A stretch of DNA of 46,103 bases, taken from positions 1 through 46,103 of the forward strand of contig CAYQOX010000036.1 of the NCBI GenBank assembly GCA_964419335.1, written 5' to 3'. This stretch comes from CAYQOX01 sp964419335 (GTDB taxonomy: Bacteria; Hinthialibacterota; Hinthialibacteria; Hinthialibacterales; Hinthialibacteraceae). The notes under the pieces are model-generated. The model was not told the DNA's origin. It worked only from the letters and a program-made list of their open reading frames with translations, and did not search any database. The first letter of the stretch is position 1. The number at the start of each line of letters is the position of its first letter. The position numbers and the translations under genes are program-made. Below are positions 33,468 through 42,791 of this stretch, one piece after another.

Positions 33468-34051
33468 TTTTTCATTTTAAATAATTGCCGTATGGAGAAG
33501 ATATCATTGGTAGCGCGAAACAAATTTTCATGCTGTAAGGTGGCTACCAGGTCGATGGATGATACCAGAGTTTGCAATTCTCCTTGTAATTTTTTGATAT
33601 CGATTTCAGAGGGGACTGAGACTTCACCAATATGGGTGACGTGATCCCCTTGGATAGTGAAAAAATAGTCTTCAATATTTATGTTATTCTCTGCGAGAAA
33701 GGTTGTAACCGTTTTTAGGATGCCGGGGCGGTCTTTGCCCGTAAGAGTAAGGATGTAGCGATCGGTTTTGATGGATTCTTGGGCTGGGGGTGGTTCTTCG
33801 AAATCACGTACGACCACAGAGGCCTCACCAGGCGTGAAGTTGTTTTGGATTGCTTTGGCAATTTCCTCTTTGGTGTAGGCTTGTCGAAAGTTTGCTGTGA
33901 GGATAACGGTAAAATAGCCATGAATTACCGTTTGGCTCATGCCGTCGATGTCTCCGCCCATGTCTGTGATCGCAGAGGTGATATTTTTGATAATCCCGAT
34001 ACGATCCGGAGCCAGTAAGGAGATGACGCAGCGTGTGTTGTTCGTGTTCAC
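33464..34051 (-). CDS. Double ACT-domain protein (UPF0237/GcvR-like)
   Basis: 195 residues with two ACT domains: about 5-80 (CVISLLAPDRIGIIKNITSAI, GGDIDGMSQTVIHGYF) and about 103-180 (YILTLTGKDRPGILKTVTTFLAENNINIEDY). The usual partner of DUF711 is a single-ACT protein of about 90 residues, so this copy is duplicated or GcvR-like. ACT domains bind small ligands, mostly amino acids, and regulate. It heads the pair with DUF711. Confidence 0.88.
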   Translation of the reverse strand: MNTNNTRCVISLLAPDRIGIIKNITSAITDMGGDIDGMSQTVIHGYFTVILTANFRQAYTKEEIAKAIQNNFTPGEASVVVRDFEEPPPAQESIKTDRYILTLTGKDRPGILKTVTTFLAENNINIEDYFFTIQGDHVTHIGEVSVPSEIDIKKLQGELQTLVSSIDLVATLQHENLFRATNDIFSIRQLFKMKK

Positions 34052-34208
34052 GAGTTGTATCCTCGGGAGAAAAGTACAAAATTCTTTTAATCATTTTTGA
34101 CGGAAATGTAAAGATTGGCAAGTGATGGAGAATCCCTAGTGAATAAGAAAAGGCAAACTTATAATCTTTTCTATATAATTAGACAGGTTGATTTGGGAGA
34201 GGATTACA

Positions 34209-35324
34209 ATGAGTTTACCAATGATAGGCGTTGTTATGGCAGGGGGATCGGGGGAACGTTTTTGGCCGATAAGCCGCAGATTGCGGCCCAAGCAGCTGCT
34301 TTATTTAACCAATGATAAAAAGATGATGATTGAAGAGGCCGTGGATCGGCTGCTGCCTTTGATTCCGCGAGATAATATATTAATTGCGACTAATGATCTA
34401 TTACGCGAGCCGATCAAGAAAGCCTTACCGGAGCATGCGGATGAGAATATTTTGGGGGAGCCCATGCGCAGGAATACGGTCGGGTGTTTGGCTTATGTAA
34501 CCGCCCACGTATTGGCGCGTTATGGGGAGGAAGAAGATGTATTGATGTCTGTCACTCCTGCGGATCATCAGATCGGGAATGAAGAGCGATTCCGGGCTAC
34601 GTTGGCGGCGTCCATGCATTTTGCGGAAGAAAAAAACGCTTTAGTGACGATTGGGGTGCATCCCACACGGCCGGAGACGGGTTATGGTTATGTGGAAATA
34701 ACGGACTTGAACCAGCCTCTTACCGAACGGGAGGGGGTGCCGATTTATAAAGTCAAGCGATTTTTGGAGAAGCCCAATTGGGAGGACGCAGAGCGTTATC
34801 AAGCCTCGCGCTTTTATTATTGGAATAGCGGTATGTTCTTCTGGCGAGTTTCTCAATTTATGAAGGGATTAGAGAAAGCCTTACCGGAGGCGGCTCAGTG
34901 TATTCGTGCCATGACGGAAATAGTGCGCACAGACCCTGAGAATGAGGAGACGATACGCGAACATTTTGCCAAACTTCCCAATATTTCCATCGATTATGGC
35001 TTGATGGAGAAATCAGACACTGTTTATGTGGCGCTGAGTGATTTCCGCTGGGATGATGTAGGGGCTTGGGATGCGCTCACGCGGATCCGGCAGCGGGATG
35101 AGAGGCGGAATACCTGTGTGGGGGAGCCGGTGCTGATCGATTGTAAGGATGTGATTGCGTATAATGAACCGGGAGCGAAGAATATGGCGGTTTGTGTAAT
35201 CGGCATGCGTGATGTGGTCGTGGTGACTTCTGCTGATGGGGTATTGGTTTGTCCCAAGAATCGGGCTCAAGATGTACGAAAGGCGGTAGAAATGTTAAAG
35301 AAAAGGAATGCGGATCAAGTGTAA
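34209..35324 (+). CDS. Mannose-1-phosphate guanylyltransferase
   Basis: 371 residues from the ATG at 34209. The TTG at 34188 is rejected because GGGAGAGG (34195-34202) lies between it and this ATG at normal spacing. The N-terminal pyrophosphorylase signature is GVVMAGGSGERFWPISRRLRPKQLL. Also visible are SVTPADHQI, PETGYGYVEI, FLEKPNWEDA, YYWNSGMFFW and SIDYGLMEKSD. It makes GDP-mannose from mannose-1-P and GTP. There is no C-terminal phosphomannose isomerase domain, so it is monofunctional. GDP-mannose may feed the envelope glycan genes of this window. A TATAAT at 34174-34179 may be its -10. Confidence 0.94.
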   Translation: MSLPMIGVVMAGGSGERFWPISRRLRPKQLLYLTNDKKMMIEEAVDRLLPLIPRDNILIATNDLLREPIKKALPEHADENILGEPMRRNTVGCLAYVTAHVLARYGEEEDVLMSVTPADHQIGNEERFRATLAASMHFAEEKNALVTIGVHPTRPETGYGYVEITDLNQPLTEREGVPIYKVKRFLEKPNWEDAERYQASRFYYWNSGMFFWRVSQFMKGLEKALPEAAQCIRAMTEIVRTDPENEETIREHFAKLPNISIDYGLMEKSDTVYVALSDFRWDDVGAWDALTRIRQRDERRNTCVGEPVLIDCKDVIAYNEPGAKNMAVCVIGMRDVVVVTSADGVLVCPKNRAQDVRKAVEMLKKRNADQV

Positions 35325-35521
35325 TCCGAATAAAAAAGGCACGATGGTGTAACTTTTTCATCCGTTTCGCTGAGAGAGGAAGACCGATGTGTCATTTCGG
35401 CACGCGAAGAGAAGGAGGATGCCTTACTGGAAGTGCTTTAATTAACTTGAGTTAGCATCTCTTTCCGGTTGGCGCGATGATTGCTTGTCTTGTTTAATAG
35501 AATTGGAAGGAGATGAGAAAA

Positions 35522-36205
35522 ATGCAATTATTATTCCTATTCATGGTGCTCATAATATTATTAAATCCCGTAATGGCGGGCATGTTTTTGGTTACTTTTA
35601 TTTTGTTACTGCCGGTCGTTTTGTTATTTCATTCGTTCCAAATCCTGGTTATGGTGCCCGCTTCGTTATGGCAAACGTTTACTAATGCCCAAGTGCGAAA
35701 AAATCATGCGTTAGAGCATGCAACCGCAAATGTGTTAGAAGAAAAGTATGGGGTGAAATGGGTTGCGGGTATGGCGTTTAAAAATGGATTTAAACTTTAT
35801 GGGCAATTACCCGATCCTGTGATGTTGATTGAAGCCGCGCAGGAAGGATTGGCTCGTTTGCAACATGGAGAAAAGCACTTGGCGTTGCATCCCCGTTGTG
35901 GTACCGCTTTGATTATTGGGCAATTTCTTTTTGCTCTATTGTTTGTGATTATGTTCTTCTTCATGGAATATTTCAGTCTTACGGGGATTTTGTTCGTGTT
36001 TGCAATGGCAATACTTCTTCATAAGCCGTTGGGAATGCTTACGCAAAAATATCTAACCACCAGTACGGATGTAGAAGATATGCACATTAATAATGTTTCC
36101 GTGGATCTGTGGGGACAATTTTACTTTGAAACCAGCACATCTCCAGTGCAGCGTATGCATCAGTCGTATCAACCGATGTGGTTTGGGTTTCGTAAAAGAA
36201 TGTAA
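35522..36205 (+). CDS. DUF6391-like membrane protein
   Basis: About 227 residues from the ATG at 35522. The ATG at 35513 directly abuts the ribosome binding site GGAAGGAG (35505-35512), so the later start fits better. Two N-terminal hydrophobic helices (to about 55) are followed by the conserved soluble stretch VRKNHALEHATANVLEEKYG ... AGMAFKNGFKLYG ... LHPRCGTALIIG, then two more helices (about 135-180). The His/Glu and Cys-Gly-Thr motifs are typical of DUF6391. The function is unknown; the HALEHA motif might bind metal. Confidence 0.7.
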   Translation: MQLLFLFMVLIILLNPVMAGMFLVTFILLLPVVLLFHSFQILVMVPASLWQTFTNAQVRKNHALEHATANVLEEKYGVKWVAGMAFKNGFKLYGQLPDPVMLIEAAQEGLARLQHGEKHLALHPRCGTALIIGQFLFALLFVIMFFFMEYFSLTGILFVFAMAILLHKPLGMLTQKYLTTSTDVEDMHINNVSVDLWGQFYFETSTSPVQRMHQSYQPMWFGFRKRM

Positions 36206-36223
36206 ATCACAGAGGGTGGATTT

Positions 36224-37006
36224 ATGTCGAATGAGCGAAATGGCCGAATCCATATTGGAACCTCCGGATGGTCTTATTCGTGGGAAAACTTTTATCCTGA
36301 AGATTTGGCGAAGCGCAGGAGATTGACTTATTACAGTCAGCATTTTACGACGGCGGAGGTTAATTATTCGTTTTACCGCTTACCAGAAGTGAAGACGTAT
36401 GGTAAGTGGTTAAACGAGACAGAAGAGGATTTTTGTTTTGCCTTAAAGTTAAGCCGATTTATTACCCATGTTAAACGATTAAAAGGGATCAAACAGCCTT
36501 TGAAGCAATTCCTCTCACGTAGTAAAGCCTTGGAACACAAGCGAGGCCCTATCTTAGTTCAACTCCCGCCAAGTTTTTCGCTTGATACGAAACGTTTCGA
36601 ATCTTTTTTACAAACGGCGCGCGCGTGTGCTGAGGAATTGGAGATGGAGGATTTACGCTTTGCCTGCGAACCTCGGCATAAAAGTTGGTTTGAGGAGAGT
36701 GAGGAGCGTTCGTATTTCATTCAATTGATGCGGGATTATCATTGTGCTTTCGTGTTTGCGCAATCCGAGCCTTATCCTTATCCCCAGGATGAACCTCTGA
36801 CCTCGGATATTGTTTATGTGCGTTTTCATGGGCCAGAGAAATTGTTTGCCTCAAAATATAGTGAGGAGGCTATGAAAAAATGGGCGGATAAGATCAGCGG
36901 TTGGAATCAGAAAGGGATGACGGTCTATGCATATTTCAATAACGATATGCATGGTTATGCGGTAGATAACGCGCAGAGTTTACAGAAATATCTTGGGTTG
37001 GAATAA
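36224..37006 (+). CDS. DUF72 (YecE-like) family protein
   Basis: 260 residues, a TIM-barrel-like family of unknown function. Recognisable: IHIGTSGWSYSWENFYP, AEVNYSFYRLPEVKTYGKW, FCFALKLSRFITHVKRL, LVQLPPSF, FACEPRHKSWF, YVRFHGPEKLF and VYAYFNNDMHGYAVDNAQ. All are in family order and the length is normal. Ribosome binding site GAGGGTGG precedes the ATG. It follows the DUF6391 gene by 18 nt, probably in one transcript. Confidence 0.93.
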   Translation: MSNERNGRIHIGTSGWSYSWENFYPEDLAKRRRLTYYSQHFTTAEVNYSFYRLPEVKTYGKWLNETEEDFCFALKLSRFITHVKRLKGIKQPLKQFLSRSKALEHKRGPILVQLPPSFSLDTKRFESFLQTARACAEELEMEDLRFACEPRHKSWFEESEERSYFIQLMRDYHCAFVFAQSEPYPYPQDEPLTSDIVYVRFHGPEKLFASKYSEEAMKKWADKISGWNQKGMTVYAYFNNDMHGYAVDNAQSLQKYLGLE

Positions 37007-37028
37007 CCTGCCGAATTTGGTTATCACT

Positions 37029-37787
37029 ATGGGAAAAGATGAGTATAAAATAGAAAAGATCATTGTGGAAAATCAACGTATGCGTAAACAGATGAAAGAA
37101 CTAGAGATGGAAATAGAAAGAAGAAAAGAGGCGGAAGAGGCTCTCAAGAAAGTTAATGAACAACTGGTAGAGAAGGTTCACCGACAAAACTATGACTTGG
37201 GAGAGCGTATCAAGGAATTAAATTGCTTGTATACCATATCAAGTTTGGTCGAACAACCGGGGACTACCTTGGAAGATATTATTGAAGGGGTGTTACGGTG
37301 TATCCCTCCCGCATGGCAATATCCCTCGATTACGTGTGCTTCTCTTGTTCATGGTGGGAAAAGCCATACGACGGAGAACTATAAAGAAACAGTATGGCAA
37401 ATGAAAGCGGCTATTCATGTGAATGGAGAAGAGAGAGGAAAATTAATCGTCGGTTATCTAGAAGAACGTCCGGAGATTGATGAAGGCCCGTTTTTGGAGG
37501 AAGAACGGAAATTACTCAATGCGATTTGTAAGCGAGTGGGGAAGATCATTGAGTATAAGAACTTAGAGATGGAACGGGAATCCATGATCCAGCGATTACA
37601 GGAGGCGTTAGATCAAGTCAAGACTTTGCAGGGATTGATTCCCATTTGCTCTCATTGTAAGAAAATTCGGGATGATCAAGGCTATTGGAATCAATTGGAG
37701 ACTTTTTTGCTTCAACATTCTGAGATGACGCTAACTCATGGAATCTGTCCGGACTGTGCAAAGAAATACTTTTCGGATTTCTGCTAA
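37029..37787 (+). CDS. Coiled-coil/GAF-like protein with C-terminal cysteine motif
   Basis: About 252 residues from the ATG at 37029; a TTG at 36993 is an alternative that would overlap the DUF72 gene. A long coiled coil (about 1-65) leads into a GAF-like domain (about 70-185: LNCLYTISSLVEQPGTTLEDII, IPPAWQYPSITCA, GKLIVGYLEER). The C-terminus has IPICSHCKKIRDDQGYWNQLE and THGICPDCAKKYF, a cysteine-containing module found at the ends of many bacterial sensory and PAS/response-regulator proteins. No kinase, cyclase or DNA-binding output domain is present. It is probably a signalling adaptor. No clear ribosome binding site is visible. Confidence 0.75.
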   Translation: MGKDEYKIEKIIVENQRMRKQMKELEMEIERRKEAEEALKKVNEQLVEKVHRQNYDLGERIKELNCLYTISSLVEQPGTTLEDIIEGVLRCIPPAWQYPSITCASLVHGGKSHTTENYKETVWQMKAAIHVNGEERGKLIVGYLEERPEIDEGPFLEEERKLLNAICKRVGKIIEYKNLEMERESMIQRLQEALDQVKTLQGLIPICSHCKKIRDDQGYWNQLETFLLQHSEMTLTHGICPDCAKKYFSDFC

Positions 37788-37790
37788 CCT

Positions 37791-39968
37791 TCATGAGGAC
37801 AGGCTTTGTTCCTCTAATTTCTGTATTCGTTCTTTGAGGTAGGTATAACGTAGTTTGGTTTTATTGTTACGTACAGCGATTGCAAGGGCTTTTTTGGTTC
37901 CGATCACGACAACCAATTTTTTTCCACGGGTAATAGCTGTGTAAAGTAAGTTTCGTTGCAGCATCACGTAGTGTTGTGTGAGTAAGGGGAAGACTACGGC
38001 AGGATACTCTGAGCCTTGGGATTTGTGGATTGAGATAGCATAGGCCAAGGTGATTTCGTCGAGTTCGCTGAAATCATATTTCACTAAGCGCTCTTCGAAA
38101 GCGATTTGCACTTCTTGTAATTCTTGATCGATAAAGCGAATAAAGCCGATATCGCCGTTGAAGACTTCCTTGTCGTAATTGTTGCGCAGCTGCATGATCT
38201 TGTCGCCTACCCGATATTCGTTGCCGCCTCGGGTTAAGACTTCTCCCTTGGGGTTCAGGCAGGTTTGTAATTCACGATTGAGGATGATGCCTCCCACTTT
38301 TCCTTTTTGCATAGGTGTGAGTACTTGAATCTCCTGGCGAGCGTCTAGATGGAAGCGTTGGGGAATGCGTTCGAGTACCAGTCGTTTTATCGTTTGGATT
38401 ACGGTATCGGGGTCTTCTTGTTCGATAAAGTAGAAATCATCCAGCTCATTTTGGGGAGCGGCAATGTTGGGAAATGAGCCTTGGTTGACGCGATGGGCGT
38501 TGACGATGATAGAACTGTGTTGCGCCTGGCGGAAGATTTCATTAAGTTCGACGACAGGGAGAGTTCCTGAATCCATCAGATCTTGTAAGACTTGGCCGAC
38601 GCCGACCGAGGGGAGTTGGTTGCGATCACCTACCAAGATCAGGGAAGCGGAAAGAGGAACCGCTTTTAATAATTGATGCATGAGCGGCAGATCGACCATC
38701 GACATTTCATCGACAATGAGCATATCGCAATCCAAAGGAGTATCTTCATTGCGTTGAAAGCCGCCTTGTTGGTGATTGAATTCAAGCATACGGTGAATGG
38801 TTTTGGCGTGATAACCGGTGGTTTCGCTCATGCGTTTGGCGGCTCGTCCCGTGGGGGCAGCTAAAAGAACGTTATGTTTTTTGGCGAGGATGATTTTTAG
38901 AAGAGAACGGATAATGGTGGTTTTCCCAGTACCTGGACCGCCGGTGATGATCATGACTTTGGAGTGAATGGCGGTTTTTATGGCTTCGGCTTGTTTCGCG
39001 GCCAATTGCATCGAGAGTTGTTTTTGCACCCATTGGAGTGCCGCTTCGGTATCGATCTTTTTTAAACTTGAGGCGTGGTGGTAGAGAGCGAGAATTTGCG
39101 AGGCGCATTTGGTTTCTGCCCAGTGGTGTTTGGCCAGATAGACGGCTTGGGTCCCGCTGAGGTCCTCGAGAATCACGCGGCGGTCTGAGGATACGGCTTC
39201 CAGTGCTTGTTCAACCAATGGTGAATCAACTTCGAGAATCTCGGTAGCTTCTTGGATGACTTCTTCTTTAGGAGAGAAGACATGGCCTTCTTCGCTGATT
39301 TTTTGAAGTACGTAGAGCAATCCTGCTTGGATTCGGATTGGGGCGTCTTTTTGAAAACCGAGCTTACTCGCGATGCGATCAGCGGTTTTGAAGCCGATGC
39401 CGAAGATATCGCCGGCAAGGCGGTAGGGATTTTCTTGAACCGTGGGGATCGCGGAATGGCCATACCGTTTGAAAATTTTTACGGCGTAGGTGGAACTAAT
39501 GCCGTGGGTTTGGAGAAAGATCATCACCTGGCGGATTTCTTTCTGTTTTTCCCAAGCATCGGCAATCATATCCACTCGTTTTTTCCCGATTCCTTCCACT
39601 TGGTTTAAGGCGCGGATGTCTTGATCGATGATATCCAGGGTGGTATCACCAAATTTTTTCACAATGCGTTTTGCCATGACCGGACCAATGCCTTTAATCA
39701 TTCCCGAGGCGAGGAATTTTTCGATGCCTTTCGCGGAGGCAGGGAGTTGGGTTTCGTAATGATTGGCTTTGAATTGTTCGCCGAATTTAGGGTGGATTTC
39801 CCATTCGCCATGGAAAGAGGCATATTCACCGGGATTCATTTCGTGCATTAATCCCACCACCGTGACCGGGTCTTTTCGATCGGGCAAGTTGACGCGTGTG
39901 ACCGTATAGCCATTTTCTTCGTTATAGTAGGTAATGCGTTCGATGACGCCTTGGATTTCGGTGGTCAT
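37791..39968 (-). CDS. recD2: RecD2-type ATP-dependent DNA helicase
   Basis: 725 residues, full length. The N-terminal OB-like domain (about 1-80) is followed by helix-hairpin-helix segments (GIGPVMAKRIVKKFG, VEGIGKKRVDMI, GIGFKTADRIASKLG). Helicase motif I GGPGTGKTT is near 343-351, motif II is LIVDEMSMVD, motif III is LVGDRNQLPSVG, and late motifs include AYAISIHKSQGSEYP and LYTAITRGKK. RecD2 is a 5'-3' superfamily 1B helicase in genome maintenance that does not need RecBC. It converges on the GAF-like gene with 3 nt between stops. It has its own promoter. Confidence 0.96.
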   Translation of the reverse strand: MTTEIQGVIERITYYNEENGYTVTRVNLPDRKDPVTVVGLMHEMNPGEYASFHGEWEIHPKFGEQFKANHYETQLPASAKGIEKFLASGMIKGIGPVMAKRIVKKFGDTTLDIIDQDIRALNQVEGIGKKRVDMIADAWEKQKEIRQVMIFLQTHGISSTYAVKIFKRYGHSAIPTVQENPYRLAGDIFGIGFKTADRIASKLGFQKDAPIRIQAGLLYVLQKISEEGHVFSPKEEVIQEATEILEVDSPLVEQALEAVSSDRRVILEDLSGTQAVYLAKHHWAETKCASQILALYHHASSLKKIDTEAALQWVQKQLSMQLAAKQAEAIKTAIHSKVMIITGGPGTGKTTIIRSLLKIILAKKHNVLLAAPTGRAAKRMSETTGYHAKTIHRMLEFNHQQGGFQRNEDTPLDCDMLIVDEMSMVDLPLMHQLLKAVPLSASLILVGDRNQLPSVGVGQVLQDLMDSGTLPVVELNEIFRQAQHSSIIVNAHRVNQGSFPNIAAPQNELDDFYFIEQEDPDTVIQTIKRLVLERIPQRFHLDARQEIQVLTPMQKGKVGGIILNRELQTCLNPKGEVLTRGGNEYRVGDKIMQLRNNYDKEVFNGDIGFIRFIDQELQEVQIAFEERLVKYDFSELDEITLAYAISIHKSQGSEYPAVVFPLLTQHYVMLQRNLLYTAITRGKKLVVVIGTKKALAIAVRNNKTKLRYTYLKERIQKLEEQSLSS

Positions 39969-39986
39969 GATTTTTTATAAATTTAT

Positions 39987-40017
39987 TTTATAAGGTTACA
40001 TAATTTTTTTATGTCAA
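39987..40017 (-). promoter_or_regulatory. Promoter of recD2
   Basis: On the minus strand a perfect TTGACA (plus 40012-40017), 18-nt spacer, TTATAA (plus 39988-39993). An inverted repeat ACATAA (39998-40003) / TTATGT (40009-40014) overlaps the -35 and may bind a regulator. The expected leader is very short (about 13 nt). Confidence 0.6.
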
Positions 40018-40056
40018 GTATGATTTATGATATTCTTTTTTAAAGCATCTTCTATG

Positions 40057-40076
40057 TCTTTTTCTAAAGAAAAAGA
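40057..40076. repeat. AT-rich inverted repeat in the divergent recD2/mechanosensitive channel gap
   Basis: TCTTTTTC (40057-40064) / GAAAAAGA (40069-40076) with a 4-nt loop, perfect 8 bp. It lies 68 nt before the channel gene, too far for ribosome control, so it could be an operator or a 5' leader hairpin. Confidence 0.5.
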
Positions 40077-40144
40077 GATAATTCTAGCATTTGAGAATAT
40101 ATTTCTGTTTTTATATCGAAAGCTTCTTTACGTTGGAGGTATGA

Positions 40145-42640
40145 ATGAAGCGGATACTCTTTAATTCTATTCTATTGCTGAGTTTGGTTCTTGGATCGAT
40201 GTGTGGGGTGGCTCAGGAGAATCAAGAGGTCACTAATCAAGAAGTGATTTCGGTTACGGCGACTCCCAAGTCGACAGAGATTCAAAAGGAGTTTAAACCG
40301 AAAAGTTTATTAGAAACTGTAAACCAACAAAAAACCGTAGTCCAACGTCATTTAGAAGAAGTGCAGAGCGGTTTAGAGGTTGTCTCGGCGACAGCGACTC
40401 CGGAGATGAAAGAGTTTTATAATCAGCAGATAGGGTATCTAAACAGCATCATAGGATTGCTGGATCAGCAAACCGCAGAATTACAACGTGCGAGTGAGTT
40501 TATTGAGCAAAATGAACGAATGCGCTCAGAAATAGAGAAGCAAGAATCCCAAGATTTTTCGGAGACTTCGTTTATCGAATGGGATCGGGTGCGTGATGAA
40601 CTTCATGTAGAAAGCAATCAGAAAGAAGTGGTTGATACCAAGGTTGAATCCGCCAAATCCAACTTAGAGAAGATAAAGAGCACGCGCAAAGATCGGGAAT
40701 CCAAGGTCAATGAATGGAAAAAACGGATAGAGGCCGAAGATAAGGAGTTTAGCCCCGAGAAACGGCAGCAAGAATTATTGATCTCACAGCTGGCTTTGCG
40801 CGAAGCCGCGGAACAGGTGCGTTTGCAGGAATTCGTGCTTGAAAATCGTAGGTTGGAAAAACAAATTTATGAAGCACGATTAGATCTTTTACAAAAGCGC
40901 ATGGAACTCATGCAGCCGCATGTGACTTTCACCCGTGAGAATCTTGACCAACAGGTGCAGCGGTTAGAAAAAGAAGAGTTTGAATTAAATCAGCAGCTGA
41001 AAAAACGGAATGAGGAACTTGAAGCGGTCAAACGCCGTTTGACTTTGCGTCGAACCGAATTAAGCCAAGCGACAGAACCTTCTAAAGCGTTGGAAGAAGA
41101 AGTGAAAGCCCTGCAACTGGAATCCGAGGCTCTGCAAAACACCATTGAACTGCTCGAGAGGAAGATTGAGTTGATTCCAGTGCGCACCAATTTGTGGCAG
41201 CGGCGGTATTCGATCTTCAATTTTAGTATTGATATGAATGATTTGAGCCGATGGAAATCGGAATCCAACGAGAAGATCGACGAACTGAATCAAGATTACC
41301 GGATTTTACAATTGCGGTTAGATGGAAGAAAGAATGAATTGCTTATTCACAACAATAGGCTCGAGGCCGCAAGTGAAGAGCCTAAAAATGTCCAAACCCA
41401 ATATCAATTACAACAAAATCATTTGCAATCCATCGTTAATTCTATTCAAGAGCAGCAAAACGTTATAGAGGTCACCCGCCGTTTACTCAATAAAGTGATT
41501 GAGGAGATCAACCAACGGACACAGCGTTTAACCTGGCAAGAGCGGGCCGATGCCATCATGAAGATGGAATATTACGGCAATACCGTCTTACAGTGGGCAT
41601 GGGCGGTAGGCGTGATGTTAATCTTCTTGGTCCTTTCGATTTTGCTGCGCTGGTATTTGGTTCGACGCTTGCGACGCTATGCATCCAAAAGCCATGAGCA
41701 GATGACTTTGGCTGCGGGTATTCTTGAGTGTGTGCAACGAACGAAACTCTTATTTATTTTAATCCTTGGTATTTTTATCGCCTGCCAAATGTTGGAGGTG
41801 GCGTATACTCCTAAGTCGATTATCGTAAATGTAACCAAGGTGGCCTTGGTCATTCAAGGGGCGATCTGGGTGAGTTTCATTATTCGGGTTTGGATCTTTA
41901 AATATTTGTTGCGCAAAACCAAGCGTGATTCCACTAGCCTGGGAGCAATGAGCATCTTTAACTTCATCAGCCAATTGCTGGTGTGGGCGATCGCCCTGAT
42001 GCTCACCTTAGACAACTTGGGAGTGGATGTTACTACTTTGATCGCCGGTCTTGGTATTGGTGGTATCGCGGTGGCTTTGGCGCTGCAAAATATTCTGGGG
42101 GATTTATTCTCTTCGTTATCAATCGTTCTGGATAAGCCCTTCGTGGTTGGTGATTTTGTGATTTTCGATAATTTCAATTACTTAGGAACTATTGAACACA
42201 TTGGCATCAAGACCACCCGGATTCGTAGTCTAACCGGAGAACAAATCGTCTGTTCTAATAGTTATATGCTGAGTGCCAATGTGCGTAACTTTAAGCGAAT
42301 GAATGAGCGGCGGGTGGCTTTTAAGGTTGGAGTGATTTATCAAACACCGAAAGAAAAATTGGAGAAGATCCCTGAAAAAATACGTGAGATTATTGAATCG
42401 ATCGACCAGACTCGATTTGACCGATCGCATTTTCAGGCGTTTGGTGATTTTTCTTTAAATTTTGAGACTGTATATTTTGTGTTGGTTCCTGATTATGTGA
42501 CTTACATGGATATTCAGCAAGAAATTAATCTACGCATTTATGAGTTCTTTGAAGAAGAGGGAATCGAATTTGCGTATCCCACCCAGATGATTTACCATCA
42601 AGCGGTTCAAGATCAAAATGAACCTCAAACCTTACCGTAA
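40145..42640 (+). CDS. Large mechanosensitive ion channel (MscS family) with periplasmic coiled coil
   Basis: 831 residues. A signal peptide (about 1-23, ending CGVAQ) precedes about 440 residues of Glu/Gln/Arg-rich coiled coil expected in the periplasm, as in MscK/YbiO-type channels. Membrane helices lie at about 480-640, ending in the pore helix TTLIAGLGIGGIAVALALQNIL (alternating Gly/Ala). The MscS beta domain begins at KPFVVGDFVIFDNFNYLGTIEHIGIKTTRIRS, and the alpha/beta C-terminus ends near 820. It would release solutes on osmotic downshock. Ribosome binding site GGAGG is upstream. Base use is less G-biased than in the genes to its left. Confidence 0.93.
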   Translation: MKRILFNSILLLSLVLGSMCGVAQENQEVTNQEVISVTATPKSTEIQKEFKPKSLLETVNQQKTVVQRHLEEVQSGLEVVSATATPEMKEFYNQQIGYLNSIIGLLDQQTAELQRASEFIEQNERMRSEIEKQESQDFSETSFIEWDRVRDELHVESNQKEVVDTKVESAKSNLEKIKSTRKDRESKVNEWKKRIEAEDKEFSPEKRQQELLISQLALREAAEQVRLQEFVLENRRLEKQIYEARLDLLQKRMELMQPHVTFTRENLDQQVQRLEKEEFELNQQLKKRNEELEAVKRRLTLRRTELSQATEPSKALEEEVKALQLESEALQNTIELLERKIELIPVRTNLWQRRYSIFNFSIDMNDLSRWKSESNEKIDELNQDYRILQLRLDGRKNELLIHNNRLEAASEEPKNVQTQYQLQQNHLQSIVNSIQEQQNVIEVTRRLLNKVIEEINQRTQRLTWQERADAIMKMEYYGNTVLQWAWAVGVMLIFLVLSILLRWYLVRRLRRYASKSHEQMTLAAGILECVQRTKLLFILILGIFIACQMLEVAYTPKSIIVNVTKVALVIQGAIWVSFIIRVWIFKYLLRKTKRDSTSLGAMSIFNFISQLLVWAIALMLTLDNLGVDVTTLIAGLGIGGIAVALALQNILGDLFSSLSIVLDKPFVVGDFVIFDNFNYLGTIEHIGIKTTRIRSLTGEQIVCSNSYMLSANVRNFKRMNERRVAFKVGVIYQTPKEKLEKIPEKIREIIESIDQTRFDRSHFQAFGDFSLNFETVYFVLVPDYVTYMDIQQEINLRIYEFFEEEGIEFAYPTQMIYHQAVQDQNEPQTLP

Positions 42641-42665
42641 GAATAGGCATTCCTTTAGGGAGAGA

Positions 42666-42691
42666 GGGTATAGCCAAAACTGGCTATACCC
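42666..42691. terminator. Perfect hairpin after the channel gene and FeoB-like remnant
   Basis: A 10-bp perfect stem GGGTATAGCC (42666-42675) / GGCTATACCC (42682-42691) with a 6-nt loop, 25 nt past the channel stop. It lacks a T-run. It could end transcription from both sides. Confidence 0.6.
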
Positions 42692-42791
42692 CAATTCCTA
42701 ATAACTGTCCCAGCTGATAAATTACGAAGGTTAAAATATAGGCAACCAGGGTAAGGCTGGTTAATTGAAACAGCGCAACGCAAAATCGAGT
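42684..42791 (-). pseudogene. Remnant resembling the C-terminal end of FeoB
   Basis: On the minus strand an open frame ends at TAG (plus 42684-42686) and encodes ALFQLTSLTLVAYILTF followed by VIYQLGQLLGIGV. This hydrophobic helix with a V-Y-Q-x-G-x-L-L-G ending closely resembles the last membrane helix of ferrous iron transporter FeoB. The frame is blocked by TGA at 42792-42794, inside the adjacent 90-bp repeat, and has no start codon. The rest of feoB is absent from the window, so this is a truncated 3' fragment. A chance match is possible because the piece is short. Confidence 0.45.
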
